NCBI RefSeq assembly: GCF_026168105.1
Contig: NZ_LBMW01000009.1
Location: forward strand, 62,001-126,000
Source: Streptomyces hygroscopicus
GTDB lineage: Bacteria; Actinomycetota; Actinomycetes; Streptomycetales; Streptomycetaceae
Direction of reading: 5' to 3'
DNA: 64,000 nucleotides
The first letter of the stretch is position 1, and the number at the start of each line of letters is the position of its first letter. The notes below the pieces were generated by a model. That model searched no databases. It was not told the origin of the DNA and saw nothing but the letters and a program-made list of their open reading frames with translations. A program made the position numbers and the translations under genes. Below, in pieces: positions 26,263-36,841 of this stretch.

Positions 26263-26963
26263 GAAGTGCGGCGACGGCGCACGGCCAGCATCGTGCCTCC
26301 GCCAGCCGCGATCAGCGCGGCCGCGGTGCCGCCCACGGCCAGGGCCTTCTCGCTGCCGGTGGCCGCGAGACCCGCGCGGCTCTGGGAGCGCCTCCGCCCG
26401 CCGAGTCCGTTGGCACTGTTGGCGCCGTTGGCACCGTTGGTGCCGTTGAAGCGACCGGCCGCACCGGCTCCCTCGTTTCCGCCCGGCCTGCCGGGCCGGT
26501 CGTCGTCACCGGGCCCGCCGGGTCCGCCGGGCCTGCCGGGCCTGCCGGGCCCGCCCGGGCTCGGGCTGGGCGATGGCGCGCCGGGGGCGGCCAGCACCTG
26601 GAGGGAGGCGGTGACGACGTGGTGGTGGTTCCCCCTGAGCTCGAGGGTGTGTGTGCCGGCGACCACCCGGGTCGGGATGGTCAGCGTTTCCGTCAGACTT
26701 CCGGTGTCGTCGGCGATGAAGCGCCCGAGGACGATCGGACGTGATTCCACCGACACCGTGACGCGCTCCCGCCGGAAGAAGCCGTGCGCAGTGAGGGTCA
26801 ACTGATCACCGGCGGTCACCGTGGTCTTGTCGAGAGACAGGGTCGGGGGCGGCGGCGGGTACTGGGCGTGGGCGGTCTGGGCACCAACCAGCGGTACCGC
26901 GACGAGCACAGCAGCCGATGCTGCCGATGCGAGCGCGGCCCGCCATGTGGGCGATGTCGTCAT
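26259..26963 (-). CDS. LAxTG sortase-anchored surface protein
   Basis: A 234-residue secreted protein. A signal peptide (hydrophobic AALASAASAAVLVAVPLVGA) ends in AHA, predicting cleavage before QYPPPPP. A single Ig-like/beta-sandwich domain follows (about residues 40-130, LSLDKTTVTAGDQLTLTAHG), then a Pro/Gly/Arg linker and an Asn-Gly-Ala repeat. The C-terminus has the sorting signal LAATG, a hydrophobic helix and RRRR, as in substrates of class E sortases. It would be attached to the peptidoglycan. GAGGAGAGG precedes the ATG at 26963. First gene of an operon with DUF4012 and glutaminyl cyclase. Confidence 0.87.
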   Translation of the reverse strand: MTTSPTWRAALASAASAAVLVAVPLVGAQTAHAQYPPPPPTLSLDKTTVTAGDQLTLTAHGFFRRERVTVSVESRPIVLGRFIADDTGSLTETLTIPTRVVAGTHTLELRGNHHHVVTASLQVLAAPGAPSPSPSPGGPGRPGRPGGPGGPGDDDRPGRPGGNEGAGAAGRFNGTNGANGANSANGLGGRRRSQSRAGLAATGSEKALAVGGTAAALIAAGGGTMLAVRRRRTS

Positions 26964-27292
26964 TGTTGTCCTCTCCTCGACTTCAGTCCTGGCCAGGCGG
27001 TTGCAGCGTCGGCCGTCATCACTATCTAGATACATCGAATAAATGGGACATATCTGCCTCAACTAACGTGACACCGCCGAGAAGTCACCGGATGGGGGAG
27101 CGCTCGGTCCTCGATGGCCCACATCGCCGCGCCGACCGAGTGACGTGCGATGTGCGTCGCCGGGGTCGTTTGACGGGCCGTTCGGTGGTGGCTCCCCCGT
27201 TCAAGGGGCGGGAGTCCCTATGGTCGGCTGTGCGCATAGGGAACAGAACATCTCAATTCGGGTGGTTCCCTCGGTTCTATGAGGGGTGCAGT
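26964..27292. promoter_or_regulatory. divergent control region of the LAxTG operon and the Wzz/kinase gene
   Basis: No gene in these 329 bp. An AT-rich patch at about 27020-27050 holds the palindrome TATCTAGATA (27023-27032). A perfect inverted repeat, TCCCTATG-N12-CATAGGGA, lies at 27225-27252, 41 bp before the kinase GTG, with the spacing expected for a dimeric regulator. No clear -35/-10 pair is assigned. Confidence 0.5.
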
Positions 27293-28756
27293 GTGGAACT
27301 CCATGGATTCCTGAAGGCTCTTGCCAGGCGCTGGCCGACCGTTCTGGTCTGCCTGGTTCTCGCGATCGGCGCGGCGTTCGCGGCTACAGCCTTGAGTACT
27401 CCCGTCTACGAGGCCAGGACCCAGCTCTTCGTCGCCACCCGCTCCGGTGAGGACACCGCCCAGCTCAACCAGGGCCAGAGCTTCTCGCAGGCGCGAGTGC
27501 AGTCGTACGCCGCGATTGTGACGACACGTCAGGTCACCATGCCCGTGGTGAAGGCGCTCAAGCTGCGCACCACGCCTGAGGAGCTCGCCTCCCGAATCAC
27601 CGCCGTCGCGCCGCCCAACACCGTGCTCATCGACATCACTGTGCAGGACACCGTGCCCAAGCGGGCGGCGCGCATCGCCAACGCCGTGGCCAAGCGGTTC
27701 AGCGCGGTCGTGGAACGGCTGGAGGCGCCCCGGCACACGGCCGGACCGGACCGGATCGCGCACGGCCGCAAGGGCGATGACTCCTCGCCCGTCTCCCTCG
27801 GTGTGACCCAGGAGGCCGTTCCGCCGACCGTTCCGGTCTCGCCCCGGCCGCTGTTGAACCTGACCGTGGGCGTGCTCGGCGGTCTGCTGCTCGGCGCGGG
27901 GGTGGTCGCCCTGCGCGAGACCCTCGACACCACGCTCAAGACGAGTGAGGCACTCGGCGCGTTCATCGCGCTGCCGGGCCTCGGCTCCATTCCGTACGAC
28001 AGGGGCGCTCCCCGGCAGCCGCTGGTCACCGCCGATGTGCACTCCAAGCGCGCCGAGGCGTTCCGCAAGCTGCGCACCAACTTGCAGTTCTCGCAGGTCG
28101 ACGACCGGCCCCGGGTCATCGTGGTGACGAGTTCGGTGCCCGGTGAGGGCAAGACCAACACCGCGGTCAACCTCGCCCTTTCGCTCGCCGAGGCAGGCGT
28201 GTCGACCTGTCTGGTGGACGGCGATCTGCGCCGGCCGTGTGTGGCCCCGACCTTCGGTCTCGTCCGGGACGCCGGTCTGACCACGGTGCTCATCGGGCAG
28301 GCCCGCATCCAGGACGTGATGCAGCAGGCCGGCACCGGCGGCCGGCTCTCGGTGCTCGCCAGCGGCGCCGTACCGCCGAACCCGACGGAACTGCTCGCCT
28401 CGGCGCGCATGGAGGAGGTGCTGCACGAGTTGGCGAGCCTCTACGAGGTGGTGATCGTCGACTCCGCGCCGCTGCTGCCGGTCGCCGACACCGTGGGGCT
28501 CGCCTCGCTCACCCAGGGCGCACTGCTGGTCGTCCGTGCCGGCCGGACCAGCCGGGAGCAGGTCCGCACCGCCGCACAGTCGCTGGAGCGTGTGGGCGTC
28601 CGCGTCCTCGGCACCGTCTTCAACATGGCGCCGGTCCCCAAGGGCGACCGCTACGGCGCCTACGGCCGGTACGGTGACCTGCCCGCTCCTCGTACGTCGG
28701 CTCCCCACCGGGATGCCGCCGCGCCCGCGGTGCGGCGTCCCGCCCGCGAGCAGTGA
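27293..28756 (+). CDS. Wzz-type chain-length regulator fused to bacterial tyrosine kinase
   Basis: A 487-residue polysaccharide co-polymerase. The N-terminal Wzz domain has membrane helices at about 16-36 and 185-205 enclosing an extracytoplasmic segment. The C-terminal BY-kinase domain has Walker A VPGEGKTNTAVNLA, Walker A' LVDGDLRRP and Walker B VVIVDSAPL. The C-terminus has only a short tyrosine cluster, RYGAYGRYGDL, a likely autophosphorylation site. It controls polymer length and export, and is probably reversed by the phosphatase encoded next, with which it overlaps by 4 nt. GTG start with GAGGGG 6 nt upstream. Confidence 0.92.
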   Translation: MELHGFLKALARRWPTVLVCLVLAIGAAFAATALSTPVYEARTQLFVATRSGEDTAQLNQGQSFSQARVQSYAAIVTTRQVTMPVVKALKLRTTPEELASRITAVAPPNTVLIDITVQDTVPKRAARIANAVAKRFSAVVERLEAPRHTAGPDRIAHGRKGDDSSPVSLGVTQEAVPPTVPVSPRPLLNLTVGVLGGLLLGAGVVALRETLDTTLKTSEALGAFIALPGLGSIPYDRGAPRQPLVTADVHSKRAEAFRKLRTNLQFSQVDDRPRVIVVTSSVPGEGKTNTAVNLALSLAEAGVSTCLVDGDLRRPCVAPTFGLVRDAGLTTVLIGQARIQDVMQQAGTGGRLSVLASGAVPPNPTELLASARMEEVLHELASLYEVVIVDSAPLLPVADTVGLASLTQGALLVVRAGRTSREQVRTAAQSLERVGVRVLGTVFNMAPVPKGDRYGAYGRYGDLPAPRTSAPHRDAAAPAVRRPAREQ

Positions 28757-29322
28757 CCACTGTCCTGTTCGTGTGCACGGGCAATGTGCACCGCTCGGTG
28801 CTCGCCGAGCGGCTGCTGGCCGCCCGGCTCCCGCCGGGCTCTGAAGTGCGGCCGGAGAGCGCCGGGACCGAGGCGCGGCCCCGGGCGGGCATGGAGAGTG
28901 CCACCCGGGCGGCGCTGGAGGAGCTGGGCGGTGACGGCTCGGGCTTCGAGGGCCGCCCGCTCACCGAGCGGCTCGTGGCGGGAGCGGCGCTGGTCCTGGG
29001 GCTCGCGCACGAGCACCGGGAGGCGGCCGTGCGGCTCGCTCCGGCGGCCATGCGGCGATGCTTCACCCTGAAGGAGTTCGTGCGGCTCGCCGGGGGACCC
29101 GACGGGGCGGGAGGCGGACAGGGGGCCGTGGGCGGTCTCGGCGCCGTGGTGGCGGCCGCGGCCGCCCGCCGTGGTGCCGCCGCCCCGGTCCCACCGGAGG
29201 AGGACGAGATCGCGGACCCCTGGGGAAGGCCGCACGATGTGCTGTACGGGTGCGCTCGTGAGATCGACACAGTGGTGCGCAAGCTCGTCCCGCTGCTCGG
29301 AGCGGGCGTGCCAAGCATCTGA
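28753..29322 (+). CDS. low-molecular-weight protein tyrosine phosphatase
   Basis: A 189-residue LMW-PTP. The P-loop CTGNVHRS lies at residues 8-15, and the catalytic acid is in DPWG near residue 155. An alanine/glycine-rich insertion of about 35 residues separates the core from the DPWG segment, making it longer than the usual 140-160. The GTG overlaps the kinase stop (GTGA). It would dephosphorylate the BY-kinase tyrosines and so regulate polymer synthesis. Confidence 0.9.
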   Translation: MTTVLFVCTGNVHRSVLAERLLAARLPPGSEVRPESAGTEARPRAGMESATRAALEELGGDGSGFEGRPLTERLVAGAALVLGLAHEHREAAVRLAPAAMRRCFTLKEFVRLAGGPDGAGGGQGAVGGLGAVVAAAAARRGAAAPVPPEEDEIADPWGRPHDVLYGCAREIDTVVRKLVPLLGAGVPSI

Positions 29323-29385
29323 ATCCAGCCATCCCAGGCCCTCACCTGCGGTTCTCCCCTGCTTGCCGTATTCCGTCGGACAAAA

Positions 29386-29406
29386 GTTGAGTCCGCCCGA
29401 CTCAGG
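29386..29406. promoter_or_regulatory. HAIR element 1 upstream of dnaK
   Basis: GTTGAGT-N7-ACTCAGG, two mismatches from the HspR consensus CTTGAGT-N7-ACTCAAG. It lies upstream of the probable -35. HspR, encoded by the last gene of this operon, should bind here and repress. Confidence 0.85.
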
Positions 29407-29410
29407 TCTG

Positions 29411-31975
<2,565 letters not shown>

Positions 31976-32014
31976 CGTACACCGACGAGGCATAGGGAAG
32001 GAGGGACGTCGGGG

Positions 32015-33184
32015 ATGAGCACCAAGGACTTCATCGAGAAGGACTTCTACAAGGTCCTCGGCGTCCCCAAGGACGCCACCGAGGCCGAGATCAAGAAGGC
32101 CTACCGGAAGCTCGCCCGCGAGTTCCACCCGGACGCCAACAAGGGCAACGTCAAGGCGGAGGAGCGCTTCAAGGAGATCTCCGAGGCCAACGACGTGCTC
32201 GGCGACCCCAAGAAGCGCAAGGAGTACGACGAGGCCCGCGCCCTCTTCGGCAACGGCGGCTTCCGCCCCGGCCCCGGGGCGGGCGGCGGCTCGTTCAACT
32301 TCGACCTGGGCGACCTCTTCGGCGGCCAGGGCGGCGCCGGAGGGAGCTTCGGCGGCGGTCTCGGTGACGTCTTCGGGGGCTTGTTCAACCGCGGCGGCGG
32401 CGCGGGCACGCGCACTCAGCCGCGGCGCGGCCAGGACATCGAGTCCGAGGTGACGCTCAGCTTCACGGAGGCGGTGGACGGCGCGACCGTACCGCTGCGC
32501 ATGTCCTCGCAGGCGGCCTGCAAGGCCTGTTCGGGCACCGGCGACAAGAACGGCACGCCCCGGGTGTGCCCGACCTGCGTCGGCACCGGGCAGGTGGCGC
32601 GCGGCTCGGGCGGCGGCTTCTCACTGACCGACCCCTGCCCGGACTGCAAGGGCCGCGGTCTGATCGCGGAGAACCCGTGCGACGTCTGCAAGGGCAGCGG
32701 CCGGGCGAAGTCGTCCCGGACGATGCAGGTCCGCATCCCCGCGGGCGTGTCCGACGGGCAGCGCATCCGGCTGCGCGGAAAGGGCGCACCGGGCGAGCGG
32801 GGCGGTCCGGCCGGCGACCTGTATGTCGTGGTGCATGTGGACCAGCACCCCGTCTTCGGCCGCAAGGGCGACAACCTGACGGTGACGGTGCCCGTGACGT
32901 TCTCGGAGGCGGCACTCGGCGCCGACATCCGGGTGCCCACCCTCGGCGGGCCCCCGGTGACGCTGAAGCTGCCCCCGGGCACGCCCAACGGGCGCACGAT
33001 GCGCGCCCGCGGCAAGGGCGCGGTCCGCAAGGACGGCACCCGTGGCGACCTGCTGGTCACCATAGAGGTGAGCGTCCCCAAGGACCTTTCGGGGAAGGCT
33101 CGTGACGCGCTGGAGGCGTATCGCGAGGCCACCGCGGGCGAGGATCCGCGGGCGGAGCTGTTCCAGGCCGCGAAGGGAGCATGA
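32015..33184 (+). CDS. dnaJ: co-chaperone DnaJ (Hsp40)
   Basis: A 389-residue type I DnaJ. The J domain has the HPD triad in REFHPDANKG; a long Gly/Phe-rich region follows. The zinc domain has four CxxCxGxG repeats: CKACSGTG, CPTCVGTG, CPDCKGRG and CDVCKGSG. GGAGGG lies about 10 nt upstream of the ATG. It stimulates DnaK ATPase. Confidence 0.97.
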   Translation: MSTKDFIEKDFYKVLGVPKDATEAEIKKAYRKLAREFHPDANKGNVKAEERFKEISEANDVLGDPKKRKEYDEARALFGNGGFRPGPGAGGGSFNFDLGDLFGGQGGAGGSFGGGLGDVFGGLFNRGGGAGTRTQPRRGQDIESEVTLSFTEAVDGATVPLRMSSQAACKACSGTGDKNGTPRVCPTCVGTGQVARGSGGGFSLTDPCPDCKGRGLIAENPCDVCKGSGRAKSSRTMQVRIPAGVSDGQRIRLRGKGAPGERGGPAGDLYVVVHVDQHPVFGRKGDNLTVTVPVTFSEAALGADIRVPTLGGPPVTLKLPPGTPNGRTMRARGKGAVRKDGTRGDLLVTIEVSVPKDLSGKARDALEAYREATAGEDPRAELFQAAKGA

Positions 33185-33188
33185 TGAG

Positions 33189-33638
33189 ATGGACGGCCGT
33201 CGACGCAACCCGTACGAACTGACCGAGGAAACCCCGGTCTATGTCATCTCGGTGGCGGCCCAGCTCTCCGGACTGCACCCGCAGACACTCCGCCAGTACG
33301 ACCGTCTGGGGCTCGTCTCCCCGGACCGCACGGCCGGCCGGGGCCGGCGCTACTCGGCCCGGGACATCGAACTGCTCCGTCAGGTGCAGCAGTTGTCCCA
33401 GGACGAGGGCATCAACCTGGCCGGCATCAAGCGCATCATCGAGCTGGAGAACCAGGTCGCCGCGCTCCAGTCCCGTGTCGCGGAGCTGGAGGCAGCGCTG
33501 GACGGCGCGGCGGCGGTAATGCGTCAGCGCGAGGCGGCGGTGCACGCCTCGTACCGCCGCGACCTGGTGCCGTACCAGGAGGTCCAGCAGACCAGCGCAC
33601 TGGTGGTGTGGCGCCCGAAGCGGCAGCAGCAGGACTGA
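33189..33638 (+). CDS. hspR: heat-shock repressor HspR (MerR family)
   Basis: A 149-residue MerR-type regulator. The helix-turn-helix starts at VYVISVAAQLSGLHPQTLRQ, with the wing RGRRYSARDIELL and a dimerising coiled coil (IIELENQVAALQSRVAELEA). It represses the dnaK operon and clpB through HAIR sites, three of which are visible in this window. The ATG at 33189 follows dnaJ by 4 nt, so it is in the operon and autoregulated. A strong terminator follows. Confidence 0.95.
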   Translation: MDGRRRNPYELTEETPVYVISVAAQLSGLHPQTLRQYDRLGLVSPDRTAGRGRRYSARDIELLRQVQQLSQDEGINLAGIKRIIELENQVAALQSRVAELEAALDGAAAVMRQREAAVHASYRRDLVPYQEVQQTSALVVWRPKRQQQD

Positions 33639-33646
33639 CCCAAGCA

Positions 33647-33687
33647 CGGGGAAGGGGCCCTGAGGAATCCTCAGGGCCCCTTCCCCG
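33647..33687 (+). terminator. terminator of the dnaK operon
   Basis: A perfect inverted repeat with 20-bp arms (33647-33666 and 33668-33687) and almost no loop, starting 9 nt after the hspR stop codon. Confidence 0.9.
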
Positions 33688-34074
33688 ATCGCACCCTCGC
33701 CGCCCGTCTTCTTCGGTGTGCCCGAAAATGCGGTGTTCGCGGAGAACTGCCGTTTGCGGGCGGATGGCGGCCCGAAGCGGTGCCGTTGCGCGCGTGGTCC
33801 TGCTCACTTCGTGCGACCGGCCGAACACCGGCTATGTGCAGGGGAGTTGACTTACCGTCGGCCGGGGGATCCCTGCAGGCGACGGACGGAAACTTCATCG
33901 AACGAAGGTTTGGAAACTACCTCCGCATCGCACTCTCTTGGTCTTCACTTGACTTCCACAGGGATGCTGTTGCCATCTCGTTAGCCCGTACTCCTTGACG
34001 CTGCATACTGTCGCCGCGTTGGCTTTCAGCCACCTGGGTCGCAATGCTGCTCCCCCGCCCGGAAGGCACCTGAT
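33688..34074. other. intergenic region upstream of the sugar-binding lipoprotein
   Basis: 387 bp without a convincing gene. The right half is richer in AT and likely holds the promoter; TACTGT at 34006-34011 is a possible -10, with no good -35. Nothing else is visible. Confidence 0.4.
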
Positions 34075-35211
34075 GTGAACGCTCGTACCACCCGTAGGAC
34101 CGCTGTGCGTCGTACCGCCATAGCCCTGGCCGCCTCGGCGTCGGCCGTTTCGCTCGCCGCGTGCGGCGTGATCAGCGGAGCCAGCGGGAGCAGCAGCTCC
34201 GCGTCCCCGAAGAAGGGCAACGACATCACGGTCGGCCTCCTTCTGCCCGAGAAGGAGAACCCGCGGTACGACAAGTTCGACTACCCCATCATCAAGAGCC
34301 AGGTCGCCAACCTCACGAGCAACAAGGGCAAGGTCGTCTACGCCAACGCGGACGCCGACGCGGACAAGCAGAACCAGCAGCTCGACCAGATGGTCGCCGA
34401 CAAGGTGGACGTCCTGCTGGTTGACGCCGTGGACAGCAAGGCCATCGCGTCGGGCATCAAGAAGGCCAAGGACGCGGGCATCCCGGTCATCGCCTACGAC
34501 CGGCTCGCGCAGGGCCCGATCGACGCGTACATCTCCTTCGACAACGAGCTGGTCGGCCAGGTGCAGGGCCGTGCCCTCGTCGAGGCACTCGGCAGCAGGG
34601 CCTCGACCAGCAAGATCGTCATGATGAACGGCTCGCCCACCGACCCGAACGCGGCGCAGTTCAAGGAGGGCGCGCTCAGCGAGCTCCAGAGCAAGGTGAA
34701 CATCGTCAAGTCGTTCGACACCAAGGACTGGCAGCCGGAGAACGCCAAGAGAAACATGCAGGAGTCGATCCGGGCCGTCGGGCTGAGCAACATCGCCGGG
34801 GTCTACTCGGCGAACGACGGCCTGGCGGGCGCCGTCATCGACGCGCTGAAGGAGGCGGGCGTCAGCAAGCTCCCGCCGGTGACCGGACAGGACGCTTCGC
34901 TGGACGCGGTGCAGCGGATCGTCGCGGGCGAGCAGTACATGAGCGTGTACAAGTCCTACCCGCAGGAGGCGAACAACGCCGCGGAGATGGCGGTCGCCAA
35001 GGTCCAGGGCCACTCGATCGAGTTCGACGCGCTGACGCGGGACAAGGTCGACAGCCCGACGGAGCAGAAGATCCCGTCGATGCTGGTGCCGGTGGTCGCG
35101 CTCACCAAGGAGAACATCAAGGACACGGTGATCCAGGACGGCATCTACACCGTCCAGGACATCTGCACCACCCAGTACAAGGCGGACTGCACGGCGATCG
35201 GCCTGAAGTAG
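34075..35211 (+). CDS. sugar ABC transporter substrate-binding lipoprotein
   Basis: A 378-residue periplasmic-binding-protein-like lipoprotein of the xylose/ribose type. The signal peptide ends in LAAC (Cys30). Core motifs are TVGLLLPEKENPRYDKFDYP, KVDVLLVDAVDS, IPVIAYDRL, YISFDNELVGQVQG, GVYSANDGLAGAVIDALKEAG and VTGQDASLDAVQRI, all close to XylF-type proteins. GTG start with GGAAGG about 8 nt upstream. No permease or ATPase gene is nearby, so it is an orphan that must work with a remote transporter or act as a sensor. Confidence 0.88.
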   Translation: MNARTTRRTAVRRTAIALAASASAVSLAACGVISGASGSSSSASPKKGNDITVGLLLPEKENPRYDKFDYPIIKSQVANLTSNKGKVVYANADADADKQNQQLDQMVADKVDVLLVDAVDSKAIASGIKKAKDAGIPVIAYDRLAQGPIDAYISFDNELVGQVQGRALVEALGSRASTSKIVMMNGSPTDPNAAQFKEGALSELQSKVNIVKSFDTKDWQPENAKRNMQESIRAVGLSNIAGVYSANDGLAGAVIDALKEAGVSKLPPVTGQDASLDAVQRIVAGEQYMSVYKSYPQEANNAAEMAVAKVQGHSIEFDALTRDKVDSPTEQKIPSMLVPVVALTKENIKDTVIQDGIYTVQDICTTQYKADCTAIGLK

Positions 35212-35252
35212 CCGGCCGCCGGAGACCGCGAGGCTGCCGCCGGCTCCTGTGA

Positions 35253-35275
35253 GTGCCGCCCCGGCGGGGCGGCAC
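35253..35275 (+). terminator. terminator after the sugar-binding lipoprotein
   Basis: Perfect 10-bp GC-rich arms (35253-35262 and 35266-35275) with a 3-nt loop, 42 nt after the stop codon. Confidence 0.65.
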
Positions 35276-35669
35276 CCCGGCCCCACGGTCCGCTGTGTAC
35301 GTGAACCCACCGTCACCTCCGGCGGCCCCCCCGCCCCCTGCCCCCTGACCCCGGCTCCCGGCTCCCGGCCCCGGGGTACAACCCTTGGTGCGAGGTGGCG
35401 TTCTCGTGGTCGCATCGCTGCCCCGGGCCCCCGTCAGCTTTGTGCAGACGGAAGTTCCGGAGGTAGGGAGAATCAGGGATGTTCCGGGGCGATTACGGGC
35501 GTTGGGGCGGCGGAGCCGTGTTGCGGAGGCGGGCGACGCCGCGCATAGTTGCGCTGCGAAGGCGTGCGGCGCGCGGCGCGGAGGGCGCGTGTCCGGGCAC
35601 GTGGACGGACGTCGCTGACGAGCCGCGTCGCAGGACGCTGGAGCCAGGAGTCGGAGCCAGGGGTGGAAG
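35276..35669. other. intergenic region upstream of the first LuxR-type regulator
   Basis: 394 bp. A C-rich stretch (about 35320-35375) is followed by ordinary sequence. A frame with a good ribosome site opens at 35479 but runs into the regulator gene in another frame and looks non-coding. No promoter elements could be assigned. Confidence 0.35.
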
Positions 35670-36707
35670 ATGGCCGGGCACGGGACGGACGCGCATCCGC
35701 ACGGCGCTGACCGGCTCTGCGAGGCCGGCAACCGCGTGTACTCCCGGGCCGTACGCCGGGGCCGGGTGCCCCGCGCCGACGCCGCGTCGGTGCCGTGCCT
35801 GCTGGAACTGGCGCTGCTGCACCCCGACCCCGACGACATGGACTGGCTGGTGCCGACCTCGCCGCAGGAGGTCATGACCCGGCTGCTGCGCGGCATGCAC
35901 GAGGAGGTCAGCGCGAGCCAGGCACGGGTGGGCACGGCGGTCGCCGCGGTCGAGTGGTACGCCGGGCTCGACGGTCGTGAGCAGGGCCCCGGGGAGGGGG
36001 TGGCGATCCGCGTCCTCGACGGGCTGCCGCGGATCCGGGCCGCCATGGACGAGGCCACGGAGCAGTGCACGGCCGAGGTGCTGACGGTCCAGCCGGGCGG
36101 CATCCGCCGTGAGGACGAACTCTCCGAGGGCCTGCACCGGGCGCTGGAGATGCGCCGCCGGGGCGTGCGCATGCGCGATCTGTACACGCATGTCGCCCGG
36201 CACGGCCAGGGTCTGCACAACTACATGGAACTCATGGGGGACGCGGCCCAGGCGCGCACCCTCGACGAGGTGCCCGAGCGTCTGATCGTCTTCGACCGCA
36301 CGGTCGCCTTCATCCCGGCGAACGCGGATCGCACGATCGCGCTGGAGCTTCGTCACCCGGCCGTGATCGACTACCTGGTGACGGTCTTCGAGCGTCTGTG
36401 GCGGCTGGCGATCCCGCTCACGTCGCCGCTGCCGGACACGGGCATCGACGGCATCACCCACCGGGAGCGCTCGATCGCGGCGCTGCTCGCGGAGGGCCAC
36501 CAGGACGCGGTGGTCGCCGAGCGCCTGGGCATCAGCGTCCGTACCTGCCGTGCGCACATCGCACGTCTGTCCGAGACCCTGGGCGCGGCCAGCCGTACGC
36601 AGCTGGGCGTCCGCATCGCCCAGGCAGGGCTGGACGGCCCCCTGCGTTCGGCCGAGCTGCTCCAGGTCACCGCTCCCGGGGGTCCGGAATCCCCGGGCGA
36701 CCTCTGA
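35670..36707 (+). CDS. LuxR-type transcriptional regulator, copy 1
   Basis: A 345-residue orphan regulator. Residues 1 to about 250 resemble the TrmB-C/PLD-like sensor found in many actinobacterial regulators (EVLTVQPGG, RGVRMRDLYTHVARHG, ERLIVFDRTVAFIPAN, ALELRHPAVIDYL). The C-terminal LuxR helix-turn-helix is ERSIAALLAEGHQDAVVAER followed by LGISVRTCRAHIARLSETLG. No receiver domain is present, so the signal is not phosphorylation. The ATG at 35670 has a purine-rich site upstream. It is convergent with and homologous to the regulator at 36824; the target genes are unknown. Confidence 0.85.
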   Translation: MAGHGTDAHPHGADRLCEAGNRVYSRAVRRGRVPRADAASVPCLLELALLHPDPDDMDWLVPTSPQEVMTRLLRGMHEEVSASQARVGTAVAAVEWYAGLDGREQGPGEGVAIRVLDGLPRIRAAMDEATEQCTAEVLTVQPGGIRREDELSEGLHRALEMRRRGVRMRDLYTHVARHGQGLHNYMELMGDAAQARTLDEVPERLIVFDRTVAFIPANADRTIALELRHPAVIDYLVTVFERLWRLAIPLTSPLPDTGIDGITHRERSIAALLAEGHQDAVVAERLGISVRTCRAHIARLSETLGAASRTQLGVRIAQAGLDGPLRSAELLQVTAPGGPESPGDL

Positions 36708-36801
36708 GACGGCCGGACCGGCCCCTCCTCGCGCTGCAGAGGGCCACGGCGGGCCCGGACCCCGCCCGCGTCTCCGGCGGCGGCAGACACCCGTCCCAGG
36801 G

Positions 36802-36841
36802 CTTCAGTGGCCCCGTGCAGACTTCAGTGGCCCCGTTCCAG
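36802..36841. repeat. 20-bp tandem duplication at the end of the second LuxR gene
   Basis: CTTCAGTGGCCCCG occurs at 36802-36815 and again at 36822-36835, a period of 20 bp. The second copy contains the last codons and stop of the minus-strand regulator, so the duplication repeats the stop-codon context. Confidence 0.7.

Noticed and set aside
33990..34011. TTGACG and TACTGT before the sugar-binding lipoprotein as a promoter pair
   Set aside because: They are only a few bases apart, too close to be a -35/-10 pair. The TACTGT may still be a -10 by itself.
35479..35877. Possible small gene before the first LuxR-type regulator, with a good ribosome site
   Set aside because: The translation becomes Arg/Pro-rich, overlaps the start of the regulator in another frame and resembles no protein.
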